Shown here one piece after another: positions 22,834-34,617 of a DNA stretch of 64,000 nucleotides. A program made the translations under genes and the position numbers. The stretch comes from Membranipora membranacea (lineage: Eukaryota; Bryozoa; Gymnolaemata; Cheilostomatida; Membraniporidae), in the NCBI GenBank assembly GCA_914767715.1, contig OU612071.1:27961681-28025680 (forward strand), given 5' to 3'. The notes beneath the pieces were generated by a model. That model had not been told where the DNA came from, did no database searches, and was given only the letters and a program-made list of their open reading frames with translations. Numbering within the stretch: the first letter of the stretch is position 1; every line of letters starts with the position of its first letter.

Positions 22834-23240
22834 CAGGGGTGTATATTCTAAAAAATTTCACTCACTGACTTTTTAGAGATGAGCATAATGATCGGGCGCA
22901 GCCCGATCAACACGCTGTAGACGTGGCGGGGAGGGTGTGGATGTGTGTCAATACACCGGGCTTTTGATTGGCTTGTCCAGCTCAAGGTCAAAAGACAAAC
23001 TTTGTGTGTACCGTAATTCCTCACTTATAAGACCCCCCCCCCTTGGGAAAAGTAAAAACGCTCCAGTTATAAAGTACCCATTTGGAAAAAAATCTGACAT
23101 TGTTGGGATTCGAACCCACGACATTCTCAATAAACAGAGATTTCTAGGCAGACGCTCTACACACTGAGCTATTCAGCCTGGCTTGAACGAATTTTGGTTC
23201 ACGGATATTTGTGGTCCGTGATTTCTAATATACGCCACTG
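22834..23240. mobile_element. hAT-like MITE, 407 bp, 8-bp target duplication
   Basis: Left end CAGGGGTGTATATTCTA, right end TAATATACGCCACTG (inverse CAGTGGCGTATATTA). An exact 8-bp duplication TGCTCCAG lies at 22826-22833 and 23241-23248. It is the same family as 34618-36561: shared left 40 bp, a GATCGGGCGCAG motif, and a subterminal hairpin near 23198-23220. It holds a tRNA-like sequence on the minus strand and no transposase. Confidence 0.85.
23103..23178 (-). repeat. tRNA-like sequence inside the MITE
   Basis: Minus strand shows an A-box-like TAGCTCAGTGTGTAGAGCG and a B-box GGTTCGAATCCC, about 36 bp apart, with GGCTGAA at the 5' end. The spacing is longer than in a normal tRNA and the 3' acceptor strand does not pair, so it is a tRNA-derived relic, perhaps a SINE head or a pol III promoter. 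Confidence 0.55.
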
Positions 23241-24699
23241 TGCTCCAGTACTAGCTTATTTAGTAAATCTATCAATTCAAAATCTGTTTTCCCAGACCTT
23301 CTTAAAGTTTCCCGTGTTAAACCACTTCATAAAAAAGGTGATCCAACAAATTGCTCAAACTACCATCCTATTTCAATACTCAGTGTCATATCAATTTTGG
23401 AGAAAATTTTAGCTGCACAGATTAATGAATTTTTTGAAGCGAATCACATTTTTACTGACAGCCAATTCGGATTTCGGAAAGGAAGAAATAAGTTGATGGA
23501 AGATTTTATATATAAATTTTTTCTAGCAAAATCACTCAAAGTATATTTTTAGACTTCTCTAAAGCTTTCGACACCATTGACCATGATATTTTAATACAAA
23601 AACTTACTTTTTATAACTTTACAGACAATTCAAAAGACTTCATAAAGGGTTATTTATCAAACAGAAAACAATTTGTTCAAATCAATGATGCAAATTCCTC
23701 ATTTTTAACCCTAAAAAAAGGTGTACCCAAGGATCGGTCTTAGGCCCTCTGCTATTTTAATTTTTATCAATGTTCTGTTGAAGGCATCACCAAGCTCGAA
23801 TTACATTTGCCGATTATACAAACATATTCTCCACAGAGCCATCAAAAATGAAAATTGAACTTGCTAACATAGAAGACTGGTGTCTTGCAAATAAGTTGAT
23901 TATAAATTATGATAAAACTATTCAGGTAATTTTTAGAGCACCAAACAAAAAACTTAATTTTAATGATTTCTCCCTCCATTTGAACAACGTTCCTCTTCAA
24001 ATAAAACCGGATACAAAATTTGTTGGAATAACTTTAGACAGCAATATTTCATTCTCCAAACACATAGCTGAACTTGTTAGAAAAATTAGTTTGTGTTTGT
24101 TCATGATGCGTGCCATAGCTCCATACCTAGACCAAAAACCTCATTGACATATATTATTATACATTCTTTTATCCGCATTTATTGTAGGGTCTAGAGTTTT
24201 GGGGGCATGGAAACAAAACAGATTTATAACGCGTTTAAATCATTCAGCTAGCCTAAGAGTCATACTGAAAATTAAACAAAATTCTCATGGCACAACGTAT
24301 TTAAAAAAATCGAAAATAATGGCGATCGATATGCTATTCAAATATTATATATCAAAACTGCTCTAAAAACTTATAGTCCTGAAAAACTAGATGAATACTC
24401 AAAATCGCACAGATATCATACACGATCAACTAAACTGAATCCAACTAAAACCAACAACAATACAGGTGGAAGGTCCTTGTTGTGTAGTGGTATAGAACTA
24501 TACAACAGGTACCTATTGGGATGGGAGGTCGCTTCTCTGCCTGTCGACATGGCAGATCTTGCGGAACGGCTGCGGGCGACGGACTAGGCCGGCTTCTGTT
24601 TGGCATGCTTCCCTGCCTTTTCGGTGGGGTCATGCGGTAGGGGAGGAAAACTTGAGCTGGGCAGCCTTCACACTAGCCTTTAACTGGCTATCTGGTTGT

Positions 24700-26687
24700 C
24701 CCTTTGCCTTTCATAACAGTTTATATTTTTTAAATATCCATCTTAGTATATTAATTTAGTGCAACAAAAGCTATAAAAAAAAAGATGAAACAAAAAGAAA
24801 CAATGATTTTTAATGGAACCAAGCCACAATGTTTTTTGGTGAAACGCTGATCATTTTATGTTGTGATAGTATTTTATGAGATGTGTCAAGTCCATCTTAT
24901 GCTTAATATGCCATCAATATTAATATAATACAGATAAATGAGTTAACCTAGCATGAGGGACCCAACCCATTTTCATTTGATGAGATGAATACCAAGATAG
25001 CTTGTCTTTGATGGCTTCATTTATCTGATGCCTAGTTGGCAATGTTTTGAGAACTAATTGTGGTGCTAACCGTGTAGAAATCATATTTTGTTCATTATCA
25101 CGTACTGTCATAGAGTGCCTAATGTATACATATGCCTTTCTTAGTTCAATATCATCAAGTTAGGATCTGATTTGTAATGTCGAAAATTCCTCCTGAAAAA
25201 TGTACTCAACACGGTTTTACCAGCAATTTCCATTACATCCATTGCTGACATAGAATTCGAGAATTAAACATGACCAGCACCATGGTGCAAGCAAGAAAGG
25301 CATTTTAAAAACGTTGTTATGTTGCTTCTTTCCCAGCATGCAGGCTCGCCTCGCTTGCGATGACAATTGGCAAACAGTTTCTTTTGCTGGAGGTGATTGG
25401 AGCGCAATAAAAATCATGTCATATCAATCGGTTTTTATCGTTGACAAAAAAAAGGTTGGCCCGTCCTGGATAAAGGTTCAAAATACCTCTGCCCTGTCAA
25501 AGCCTGCATTTATGTAGAAACCTGTCATTAAGGTTGTATCACCAACACATGAATGGTTAAAGTGTTAGATGCATGCGAGCAGGTGACGTGATGTGACTTT
25601 TTCTTTGTAAATCATTCATATTTAGTAAATCTAGCAGAAGATGCCTGCAAATCAATTGTTTTATCAGAAGCTTTTCAATACTGTCATCCCTGATAAAATG
25701 TTTTCTATGATACAAAAATTGTTTTCAATAATTTACACTCTCAGATTTTGATTTATTGATTATTTCATTTTTATTATCTTAGCATTTTATATACCTAAAC
25801 AGATATAATATTACTGTGTTAGAAATGGAAAATCTAGCACAGTCCATGGGGATCCGTCCCTGAGATAACTGTATTAAGAATGACCTGATGTTAGCAACAC
25901 TGGCAACCCACATTGTCAAGAGGAAGTAGTATAGATTACGATTGATGAGCATTAAAGGCAATAATATGGTGTTTGAGACAACTTTTTTGCATCTAAAAGC
26001 AGCTTTGTGAACCTACGAAAGAATGGTTTTGTAATGAATTATCATTTCTTGAATGATAAGGCCAGCTTGAGGCAAAATATTGGCTAGAGAAACATTGATT
26101 CAGATCACTCATATATATCAAAATTATGTCAAGACAGTAATTGGACATTAAATGAGACAAATTAGCATTTATTATTACCCAGCTGTGTTAGCAGAGTTTT
26201 AGCATACAAACAATCTGTGAAATGTAATTGATCAACAGAGAATGATGGGAAAACAATCAAAATTCAAACCAATGCTCAGCAGCGCCACTATTGCACATTG
26301 TACTTCTGTCATTTGGCTTACCACCAAGCTCTTTTCGATTAATTTCCTCCGTAGTCTCATATCACAAGTTTTTTATTGTCAGCGAATTGAGTCAAACAAA
26401 TCTATCCCTAAACTCAATAAATAATTACAACAAAAATGAGTCACAATTAACTTGAGAATGGTACCCGTACAACCATTCGATACCTAAGACTGAGACCTAA
26501 ATCCTATATATATGTTTATGTATCACAACATTAGTAAAATTGACAATACTATATCAGGTAATTGGTATCACCAGCCTGTTGTGCAACTTGCTTAATGCTA
26601 CATCATTTTGTGTGAGCGGCTTGCAATTTCTTATATTGCTCATCAACTGTTGAATCATTGAGGTTAGAAATTTTGAAAGCGGCGACA
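24700..26687. other. No gene recognised
   Basis: 2 kb between the LINE tail and the LTR retrotransposon. The open stretch at 25314-25517 is unsupported. Confidence 0.35.
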
Positions 26688-27187
26688 TGTGTCAGTACCA
26701 AAAATGGGCACTTGAGATATGTAGTTATATTGAGCCAGCCGCAGAAGTCAGAGGGTACAGATAGATATGAAAACAAATGCACCCAGTGAATTCAATGGTA
26801 TTCAGTAATCACAAGCGTAAACAACGAGCAGAGAGATACAGAAGTGATCCATCAAAGATGTATCAAAGACAACCGGAGCATGCTAATCCGGTCAGAAAAT
26901 AGGAGTTCCAGGGACGCAGTAATTTGGTTTTCCAATACGTCATTTTACCAAGTACCAAGTAACCTCCAGGGTGACATGGAAGTAATCAATCATGGAATAA
27001 CAACAAAAAATTCAGCCCAAAAATAGAACAATAAATTCCAGAGGGTAGACTGAGGAACAGCAGCAATATACCACGTGACGTGACCACAGAATGGTTTCAT
27101 ATAAAAAAGCCACAAGAGACACTAATCCACTATTCCGCTGACAGCTGATCAGACGACAACAAGCAGAGTCAGCACAAAAACGGCACC

Positions 27188-27195
27188 TATATAAA
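27188..27195 (+). promoter_or_regulatory. LTR TATA box
   Basis: TATATAAA, conserved at 37298-37305 in the other LTR, about 100 bp before a conserved AATAAA, the normal U3-R order. Confidence 0.55.
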
Positions 27196-27574
27196 GGCCG
27201 AAATTTTAAACAGTAAATCAGTACAGTTTAATTCTTTGAGCAGCACAGTCAACTTTTTACATAGCTAGTAAAAGATATTATATTTTGATTTAATAAATGC
27301 TAGCTTCAGATCAGAGATCTTTGTTAGAACGCTAAAACTAAAGTGGAGTCTAAGGACTAATATACTGTGAGTATCCTTTGAATTACATTAATAAACTGTT
27401 GCAGTTGATTTATATGCATATAGTAATTGGTGAAGTAATTCGGGACAGTTCGTCAGGTACTCAGACGTTAGGTCAAATTCACTAAGAGTTTATAAGACAT
27501 TTTTGCATATACGTATATATGTTACTATAACAACACTATGAAACAGGATTCAAAATAAAATTTAGGAGGTTTAG

Positions 27575-27756
27575 TCATTGTGACCCACCATTAAACGCAG
27601 GTAATTTGTGTCGATGCTCATATCAAAGTCGGAAATCATTGTGACCCACAGTTAAACACAGGTTATTCGCGTGCTGTGCTCATATCAAGTCAGAAATCAT
27701 TGTGACCCACCGTTAAACGCAGGTAATTCGCGTCGGTGCTCATAGTCAAGTCATAT
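27575..27756 (+). repeat. 61-bp tandem repeat in the LTR
   Basis: Three copies of TCATTGTGACCCAC...GTTAAACGCAGGTAATTCGCG...CTCATATCAAGTC starting at 27575, 27636 and 27697. The 3' LTR has one full copy (37735) and a decayed second. Confidence 0.75.
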
Positions 27757-27775
27757 TGAGTTTGAATCATAGATG

Positions 27776-28938
27776 TTAAATAGATGTTAAATAGATTAAG
27801 TTTCGGAATAATAGTTTAGGATTAGAGTCTTGTGTTTTAAAGAAGTAGACGTTACCGATTTAAGATAAGATACCTCTGATCTGTGAAACATTAATTCAAC
27901 ATTGAATAGAGAATTTGAACATCAATTTTAGAGTGACCACAGACTGATACCTCTTTCCTTCACTAGAAATTGGGTTGGAGTCTTAAGCTAATTTAACTTA
28001 GCTAAGAGGCCTGTGATACTGATACACCGCCTTGATTACCTGAATGGGCTTCCAGGCACTATACAGAGATCAAGTAGGTGCTCATAATTAAAATCAGTCA
28101 CCTAAGTTGAATAACAAAAATATCAAACGTACTAACATCTAAAGATAATAATGACTTTGTGGTGCAAGAGCATTGTCTCAAAACTCATCAAGAGCTTTAC
28201 TGTTAGAACAAGACAGGGGTCATAGCAGGTTATCGGCAGGAACCTTTCTTAAACAGCTTGAAGGCAACTTCTAGTGAAGCTAAGAAAAGGTCAGGCTCAA
28301 TAACAACCCCTTAGTAAATTACTTTGTGGAGTAGTGGGAACCAGCTGTTTGTCACTAGAAATGAGTAAGTTAAATACCTCGTACTCACCAGAGTGCTAGT
28401 ATTACCAATTGGAACCACGTTTTAATAGATTTGAGCGATCTTGTCTTTCTTCAGCGCATGAAAGAGGAGGTAACTCCAAATTAGAACTACAAATAAATTA
28501 CACAACAATAAAGTGACATTTGGAAGTGTCCTGAGTGCAAGATTTAAAACCATTACTAGAACCATAGTTAGAACCAAATTTGAAAGTAGGACGGTTGTAG
28601 AACAACTATACATACTAATAGTACACAGCATATACTTTAGTATAGGATAGTACCAATTCCGTTCCTCCCAGCATATACTCTCTTAAAGTATATGCAGGAC
28701 GACAATTTCCGTTCCTCACAGCTGTAGGTTTTGTGTAGATTGAACAGAGGATCGGTTTCTAAGTGTCGTTATAGGCAATAATTAATTAGCATTAATAGTG
28801 ATTAGTAAGTGACAGCGATTCTTTTTAGTTGGATAATTTAGTTATTTTTAATTTGCATTGTTATTCCGCTTTCCAATATACATTCAATTCAATATTCCAA
28901 AAGCGTTGAAAAAGATTTGGAAAGTTTTCAAGATTAAG
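27776..28938 (+). other. 5' leader of the retrotransposon
   Basis: No gene. I could not find a convincing primer-binding site. A repeated motif AGCATATACTTTAGTATA / ATACTCTCTTAAAGTATATGC with TTCCGTTCCTC next to it occurs at 28628-28725. Confidence 0.4.
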
Positions 28939-31514
28939 ATGGAGAATTCAGGCAACAGAAGTTGCAAGTCTAGTGATGAAGGAAGTGACAGTGGAAGCGT
29001 AATAGATGTGATAGACAGGCCACAGGAAATGGATGTTGGATGGATAGCAAGATCTAATCGGTCAAGACAAGAGACAATCAGAGAGCTTGAGCCATCCAGT
29101 AATAACAGTGACAGTAGTAGTGAAAGTCAGGAAGAAGAGAGCTCTGATGACAGTGAAGATAGTTATAATAGTGATAGCAGTGCAGAAAGATGTAGCACTG
29201 ATAGTAATGACGACATCTTTGAAAGCCCAAGCAATCACATGGAAGACGACACATCAGATCTGTGGTCAAAACTAAACCCTCATCAAAAACTTGATGACAG
29301 ACGTTCGTCACCCCTTCAATATCAATATCAATATAAGACAGTAGAATCAGGTAAAATGAGAGAACCAGAAATTATACGGACACAAGCTCACATCTCAGTA
29401 CCAAATCAATGGATTTTATGATTGGAAGAATGATTTTATTGAATTTGTTGATCCACAATATTAAAAATTACAGGACATAGCGGTATGCCTAGAAAAGGTG
29501 CAGGTAAGAAATCCGTTAAGATTAGGAGAAATCCTAGGATAGCAAGTGGTGCACCAGGATATCCGTCTTCTGGAGATGATTCTTCAAGCTCAGACGAAGA
29601 GGATCGTATAAGAAATGTAAAGGTACCTAAGGATAAAATTTTAGGCACAAAGGAAATAGCAAACTTGGTCAGGAAAGAGAGAAAAGGAAGGGATCAGGTA
29701 AACGTGACAAGAGAGACGATTCAGATGATGACTAAAGGAAAGTTAGTAAGAAGGGAGATATGCCAAGGAAACGTGGCAATGATCGAGACAAGGGAAGAGA
29801 TGAAAGGAGAAATAAAGGTCATGGCTCAGGTGGCAAAAGAATGAGGCTTGGTGACAATGGAGGCGATGGAGACATTGATCCTAGCTCAAGTGATGACAGG
29901 AGTGAGGGAGGAAGTTCTACTACTGGTAATGATGGCAGGCAGAAGAAAAAGAAAGGTAAGGGCCATAACAAGAATGTTATTCAGATTGTGGGAATGCATG
30001 GTAGGGTGCCAGATTTGGATAGATATTGTAATTCATTTCAGGATGAAATTACTTTCATTGAATTAGTAGATAGCTTCGAGCTACAGTCTCATGGTTTAGG
30101 GATCCCCAAATCTCAATGGGCAAGATTGATAGCCACATACTTCAAGGAAAGTACATTACTAGAATATCAATCAATTGTCAAGGATAAACCTAATGTACCA
30201 GATAATTATGACAAACTAGTGAAAAAATTGACAAAAGTATTCAGCTCTAGAATTGGCTTGATAAAATCAAATGAACTGTTCACCAGAATAAAGGGGACAG
30301 ATTCTGTAGGAAAATATACACTACCATCACAAGTTTGGCATAACAGACCTTCCCAGATGTAGGAGAAGAGGCATTACATGAAATAATTAAAGCACAGTTT
30401 ATCAGAGGACTTGAAAATAGAACCAAACGTGCAATCTTGAATAGGGGACAGTTATCATTACAAGAAACATACAAAATGGCTGAGTGAATTGAAAACACTA
30501 GTGTGGTGCTAGATGGCACAAATGAAAAAGATAGGAGAACCCATACTTTTGACCATGCAAATGCAGTAATGCCCACTGGGGATAGTGAATTGATGCAATC
30601 ATTAGTTAAAAAAGTAAAACAATTAGATATGAGAGATAGGCAGAGATCAGCAGAACAAGAAAGTCTGAAAATTAATCAGGCAACAACAGAGTTGCAACAA
30701 AATGACCAGGAGCAATAGAAATGGCAATATAGGAAGCCATCAATGAAATAATCCTAATAATGCTAGACCGACTGATAGATATGGTAATCCAGGGTGTAAC
30801 AATGATAATGGCCAGGGTGGTTATTCTAATCCATCACCATCTAGACCACAAATCCCATCAGGGAGACACGGCTATAATAACAACAGGCAACCCTTTAGAA
30901 ATGAGCGTAGACCGTTCCAAAACAGGGGTAATCCCCCAAGATATAAACCAACAGTTAAATTCCAACAACCGAGCAAATTTCAATCCACAGGGATCAAGGA
31001 ATTTTGGAACCAGACAACCAATTACTAATAATAGAACTGATCCAGGACCATTAGAGATTATGCTAGTCAAAATTTACAGCCATCCAATAACTTAAATCAC
31101 AGGGGGACACAACAATGTAGTCGGTGTTTGAGGATGGGTCATAATGCTTTCTCATGTAGATGCACACAAGAACAAATTGCACATTTGACATCAGTTAGCA
31201 TGTTGAGAACCGGGAAAAGAGATAGAAATGCAGCATTTCCGATAATAATACACCAAATTAGAAGGATTGTCAAAACATGTAAGCCACCAGTGGTGTCTGA
31301 TATTCTGCCAGAATGGCGACAAAACCCTTGCTTGAGCGATTATGAGAACACATCCACACAATGGATGGATAAAGATTTGTCAAAAAAGAAGAAAAACAGA
31401 AATCAAGGCACAAGACATGATCAAACCAGATTACAAGATGTGAAAGTAATGACAAAAGAGCATACCACACTTGAGAACAAACCCACTACAACCTTGGAAC
31501 CAGTAACTTTCTGA
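28939..31514 (+). pseudogene. Retrotransposon gag, decayed
   Basis: Start ATG at 28939. The N-terminal part (to 29421) is acidic and serine-rich; a basic lysine/arginine-rich part follows (29485-29844). After a frameshift, a capsid-like region (about 29980-30330) carries SQWARLIATYFKES and YDKLVKKLTKVF. A further frameshifted part ends with an exact CCHC zinc knuckle, CSRCLRMGHNAFSC (31116-31157), the nucleocapsid signature, followed by a lysine-rich tail to 31514. Several stops and frameshifts separate the parts. It is the structural polyprotein of an LTR retrotransposon; the clade was not determined. Confidence 0.7.
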
Positions 31515-31619
31515 CATGATTACCACCTGCAGGTGATACGGCTTAACCAAAATTCAGGAGCAGTTGCTCTGAACCAATTGCACAGTAATAATTATAGATC
31601 AGTAGGGTGTTACCATTAG

Positions 31620-31856
31620 GAATGGACAGCTGCAGAGCAACTATCACTAAGTCATGAAAGAGAAGCTGAAGCACTAATAGCAGCGATCAAACATTGGGAG
31701 ATAGGATTCAACAAGTACGGGGCTAAAATTTCTATTACCATCAGTGATTATAGGATTCGGGATATACTATGTGAAAAATTGAAACACAGGCTATCATGTT
31801 CAGAGGTTAACATATTATTTGGAAGTGTATCAAAACAGACGGCAACAATAGCTTAG
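31620..31856 (+). pseudogene. RNase H-like remnant
   Basis: One frame reads with REAEALIAAIKHWE and then ISITISDYRI, the spacing of the Glu and Asp of a retroelement RNase H (REL-A...W and the beta strand ending in D). It is bounded by stops. No reverse transcriptase or integrase motif was found between gag and the envelope-like ORF, so pol has probably been deleted to this scrap. Low confidence. Confidence 0.3.
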
Positions 31857-32044
31857 TGTTAAGGTTCCGTAGGCACGATGATGCCTATATTTTGGCTCAA
31901 ACAAAGAAGGCGGGAACTTCTAAAGTGAAATCCTCACAAGATAAAGCTGTTCACTACAGACAAGTTAGGGAGCATCAGTAGGAACTCTGTAGAGACGGGA
32001 CATATGTACCTAACACCTTGGCATTAATGTTTGGAGTCAAATAG

Positions 32045-33682
32045 GTGATGACGATATTGCTATTAGTATTACCAAAATCTAATGGTTTGAGCACTGGATA
32101 TAATAACCCTATGATTTGTAATCAACATGATGGTATAGATTCACGTTCACCTCTGTTGATGAAATTAGAGCAACCCTCTGCATGTACACAATACAAGCAA
32201 TCCAATCGCAGTATACAGAAAATTGACTTGAAGTTCTTCCAGCTGCGTCCAAACCTAGAACAAGAAGTAGGGTATCTCTGTTACGAGCATGCTACTACAA
32301 TTTGGACATTTCTATATTTCTTTGCAAGTCAAAAACTGCATCATCAGACACAGAAATATACAGCTGTAGCTAGGGAGACCTGTCGGAATATGATAGATAA
32401 AAGGAGGGTTTTAAATAAATTGCATGAAAAGGACGGGGAAATATCTACCCATTTATCATTAGATCCAACCTATACATGGTGTTGTAAATGGTCTAACCGT
32501 ACTGGTTATGATTATATGCTAGAAAAGGGCTATTTATATCTAGACAGACAAACTAAACAGATTAAATCATCACTAGGTAACATGCATGGATGCCATTATG
32601 AAGATGGTTTTGTGAAATGTCTTGATACCGTACCATATTATGGGAACCAGTACAAAACAAATCCTGTCAATATATTGAAGGGGACACCAAATCTGGGGAA
32701 CTTTGAAATGAAAATTGGCTATCATCCAATAAGACTTTAGGGTTTAGTTTTACAGAAAATGGGTATCGGCGATTTGAGTTATGTCCAGAAACAAATCGAC
32801 AAATCACAGCAATGCTGACTGATCAAGGATATTATGTTTCTACAAATTCAGAGATATCCAATAACACTGGTGGCCCTGAATATTTGCATGCAGTACCTAG
32901 TAAAGTTGCCTCTTCAGAGATTTTGGCTACATTTGCTATGTTAAATTCTATTGCGCACTCACTAGAGATTTCAATTTGGAAAAATTCATTAAGAACTTTC
33001 TGGTCAGGAATACAATATTTATATGAACACGAACAGGCAATACAATTATTTGGGGCAATTAACAAATCAGAACCAACTTTTGCAATGAGGAAGTTGCTTT
33101 CAGATCAATATGTTACAGCTAGGTTGTTAACTGTGGCTATTGACACTTGTTCTCCTGTGAACAAGTTCAATATAAATGACGCTGATATTCAGTCAAATTG
33201 CATGAATAGAGTACCTATCAAGTTTAGTTGGAACGGCAAACATGATACAACAGGATATCTTGATCCATTGACAAATATAATTCACAAGAATGCATTTGAG
33301 ATTGATTTTCGTATAGGGACTTCGACAGTTTTCAGCATAAATGGTACCACTTTTGAGTATATGTGGCATGATCGCAGTTACAAGACATTGGGACCGATCA
33401 TCGAGGTGAAAACGAAAGCATTTCATCCTAATGTTACATTCCAACCCTTACCACTAAATTATTATAAGGAAAGTTCGGAATTAAATCTGATTCCAAATAT
33501 ATACTCAAAAGGGTGAATTAGTAAACGACTTTGTTGAAACTATAGCCACTGAAAGAAGAAAGATGAGGAGACTTGGTCTATGGCCAAATGCAGGTGGTAT
33601 AAATGGGACTAGTGCGCTAAAAGTACCTCAATTAAATTTTCTAGACTGGTTTAATTCAGGCTGGCATCATATACTTCAATAT
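32045..33682 (+). pseudogene. Envelope-like glycoprotein ectodomain, frameshifted
   Basis: Opens with a short hydrophobic signal-like leader (TILLLVLP). It then shows a cysteine-containing ectodomain with WCCKW, HGCHYEDGFVKC and several N-glycosylation sites (for example NRT, NGT). The frame shifts near 32740 and again near 33510, and a TAG stands at 33683 just before a hydrophobic membrane segment in the following ORF. Placement after gag/pol remnants and the leader plus membrane segment support an env-like protein as in errantivirus-type or BEL-type elements. I could not assign it to a fusion-protein class. Broken, not functional. Confidence 0.5.
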
Positions 33683-33685
33683 TAG

Positions 33686-34300
33686 ACCATTGCAGTGAAC
33701 ACCCTTGTAACATTGTTTGTGGGTTTAGTGTTGTTACAATGCGCCTTCAACGGGGTTAAGAAGTCTATTCCTTTTAAGCCTGAGGAGATGAATCCACTTT
33801 ACATGATGAATGAAGACACTGAAGCATATGAGTACTGGCTAGGAGAGCACACCTGGGAGAATACTTTGTTTCACTTACCAGTCATACCAGTAGAGCTGTA
33901 CAACCCAGATAAGTTTTACACAAATGACCAAAATTCTTTCCTAACTAAGGTGTTGTTAGATACTGGAGCATGTCATAGTCTGATCCCATATAATGTAGCA
34001 GAGGTGCTGCAATGTGTTATCACCCCTACTGATGTAAGGCCTTGCTCTATATCCTACCATGCTGTTGAGCTAGAAGGACAAACGGATTTGTATATAAGAA
34101 TTGGATATATAACTTTTTCACAAACCTTTCTAGTAGGAGGGAGATCTAATTCTTCGGAAATCCTCCTAGGCTTTCGTATAACATGGGATTTTTGACTACG
34201 TTTCTTTCCATATCAAGGAAGGATTTGTAGATTTTGGAGGGCAACGAGTAGATTTAGTACCATTGCCACGTAGTGCAACACCGAGAAGGCTGTATGAGTC
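33686..34300 (+). pseudogene. Membrane segment followed by retroviral-type aspartic protease
   Basis: In frame with the end of the envelope-like ectodomain, after one TAG, a hydrophobic stretch (LVTLFVGLVLLQC) looks like a transmembrane anchor. After about 80 residues come LLDTGACHSLIP (DTGA at 33959-33970), the catalytic motif of retropepsins, then EILLGFRI near 34160, the matching flap-side ILG block. A frameshift near 34193 restores a glycine-rich end (FVDFGGQRVDL) and a stop at 34300. Protease normally lies between gag and reverse transcriptase; here it follows the envelope. Either a rearrangement or a real unusual gene order. Confidence 0.6.
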
Positions 34301-34617
34301 TTAGTCAGAAGACTAAGTAAGTATTAGTTAGTTTCAATATCATTTAAGTTGTATATTACTTACCCTTGCATTTATCTCTGTTATATATCCTGAAATTAAT
34401 ATTACAAATATTACAAAGTATTGGTATATCATAGAGTTCTTCTTGGAGAATATTGCTTGAGATTCATTTACGACACAGCTATGTGCTTGCTGTATGCCTG
34501 ACTAACCTTACTATACAGAACGACCATGGTAGCATATCATGAGTAGTGTGCAACCAACCTTGGGATATAAACCCCAGCATTGATCTATTACCTGCTAGTG
34601 ACAGTGACAGTGAGGAT

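Larger units (their letters stand above)
21140..24690 (+). pseudogene. LINE (CR1/L2-like) with endonuclease and reverse transcriptase, nested insertions
   Basis: Endonuclease pieces: ETWFEDNPF, SGGRVCVYVKS, then in a shifted frame YRSPSGR and VVVGDINID, and LDHILV with ADHLSV closing the domain near 21710. The linker and reverse transcriptase follow: KKSAGYDKLP, DPTNCSNYHPISIL, FGFRKG, LDFSKAFDTIDHD, GVP, then FADYT at the catalytic box, LGV-like VGITLD, and the tail with RYHTRSTKLN and SGIELYN, ending with a TAG at 24583. The box reads FADYT where FADDT is expected, so one metal-binding aspartate is lost. Many stops. A reverse-oriented LINE end (22413-22755) and an hAT MITE (22834-23240) interrupt it. 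The endonuclease segment 21320-21490 and the tail are oddly GC-rich. Confidence 0.8.
26688..27775 (+). repeat. 5' LTR of the env-bearing retrotransposon
   Basis: About 1.09 kb, roughly 90 percent identical by eye to 36798-37820. It begins TGTGTCAGTACC. It contains TATATAAA at 27188-27195, an AATAAA at 27292-27297, and three tandem 61-bp units near its end (one clear unit in the 3' LTR). The exact 3' border is uncertain: similarity fades after GAATCATAGAT. Confidence 0.75.

Noticed and set aside
23103-23178. True tRNA gene
   Set aside because: The distance between A and B boxes is too long and the acceptor stem does not close. It lies in a MITE and a split copy exists at 34906/36490.
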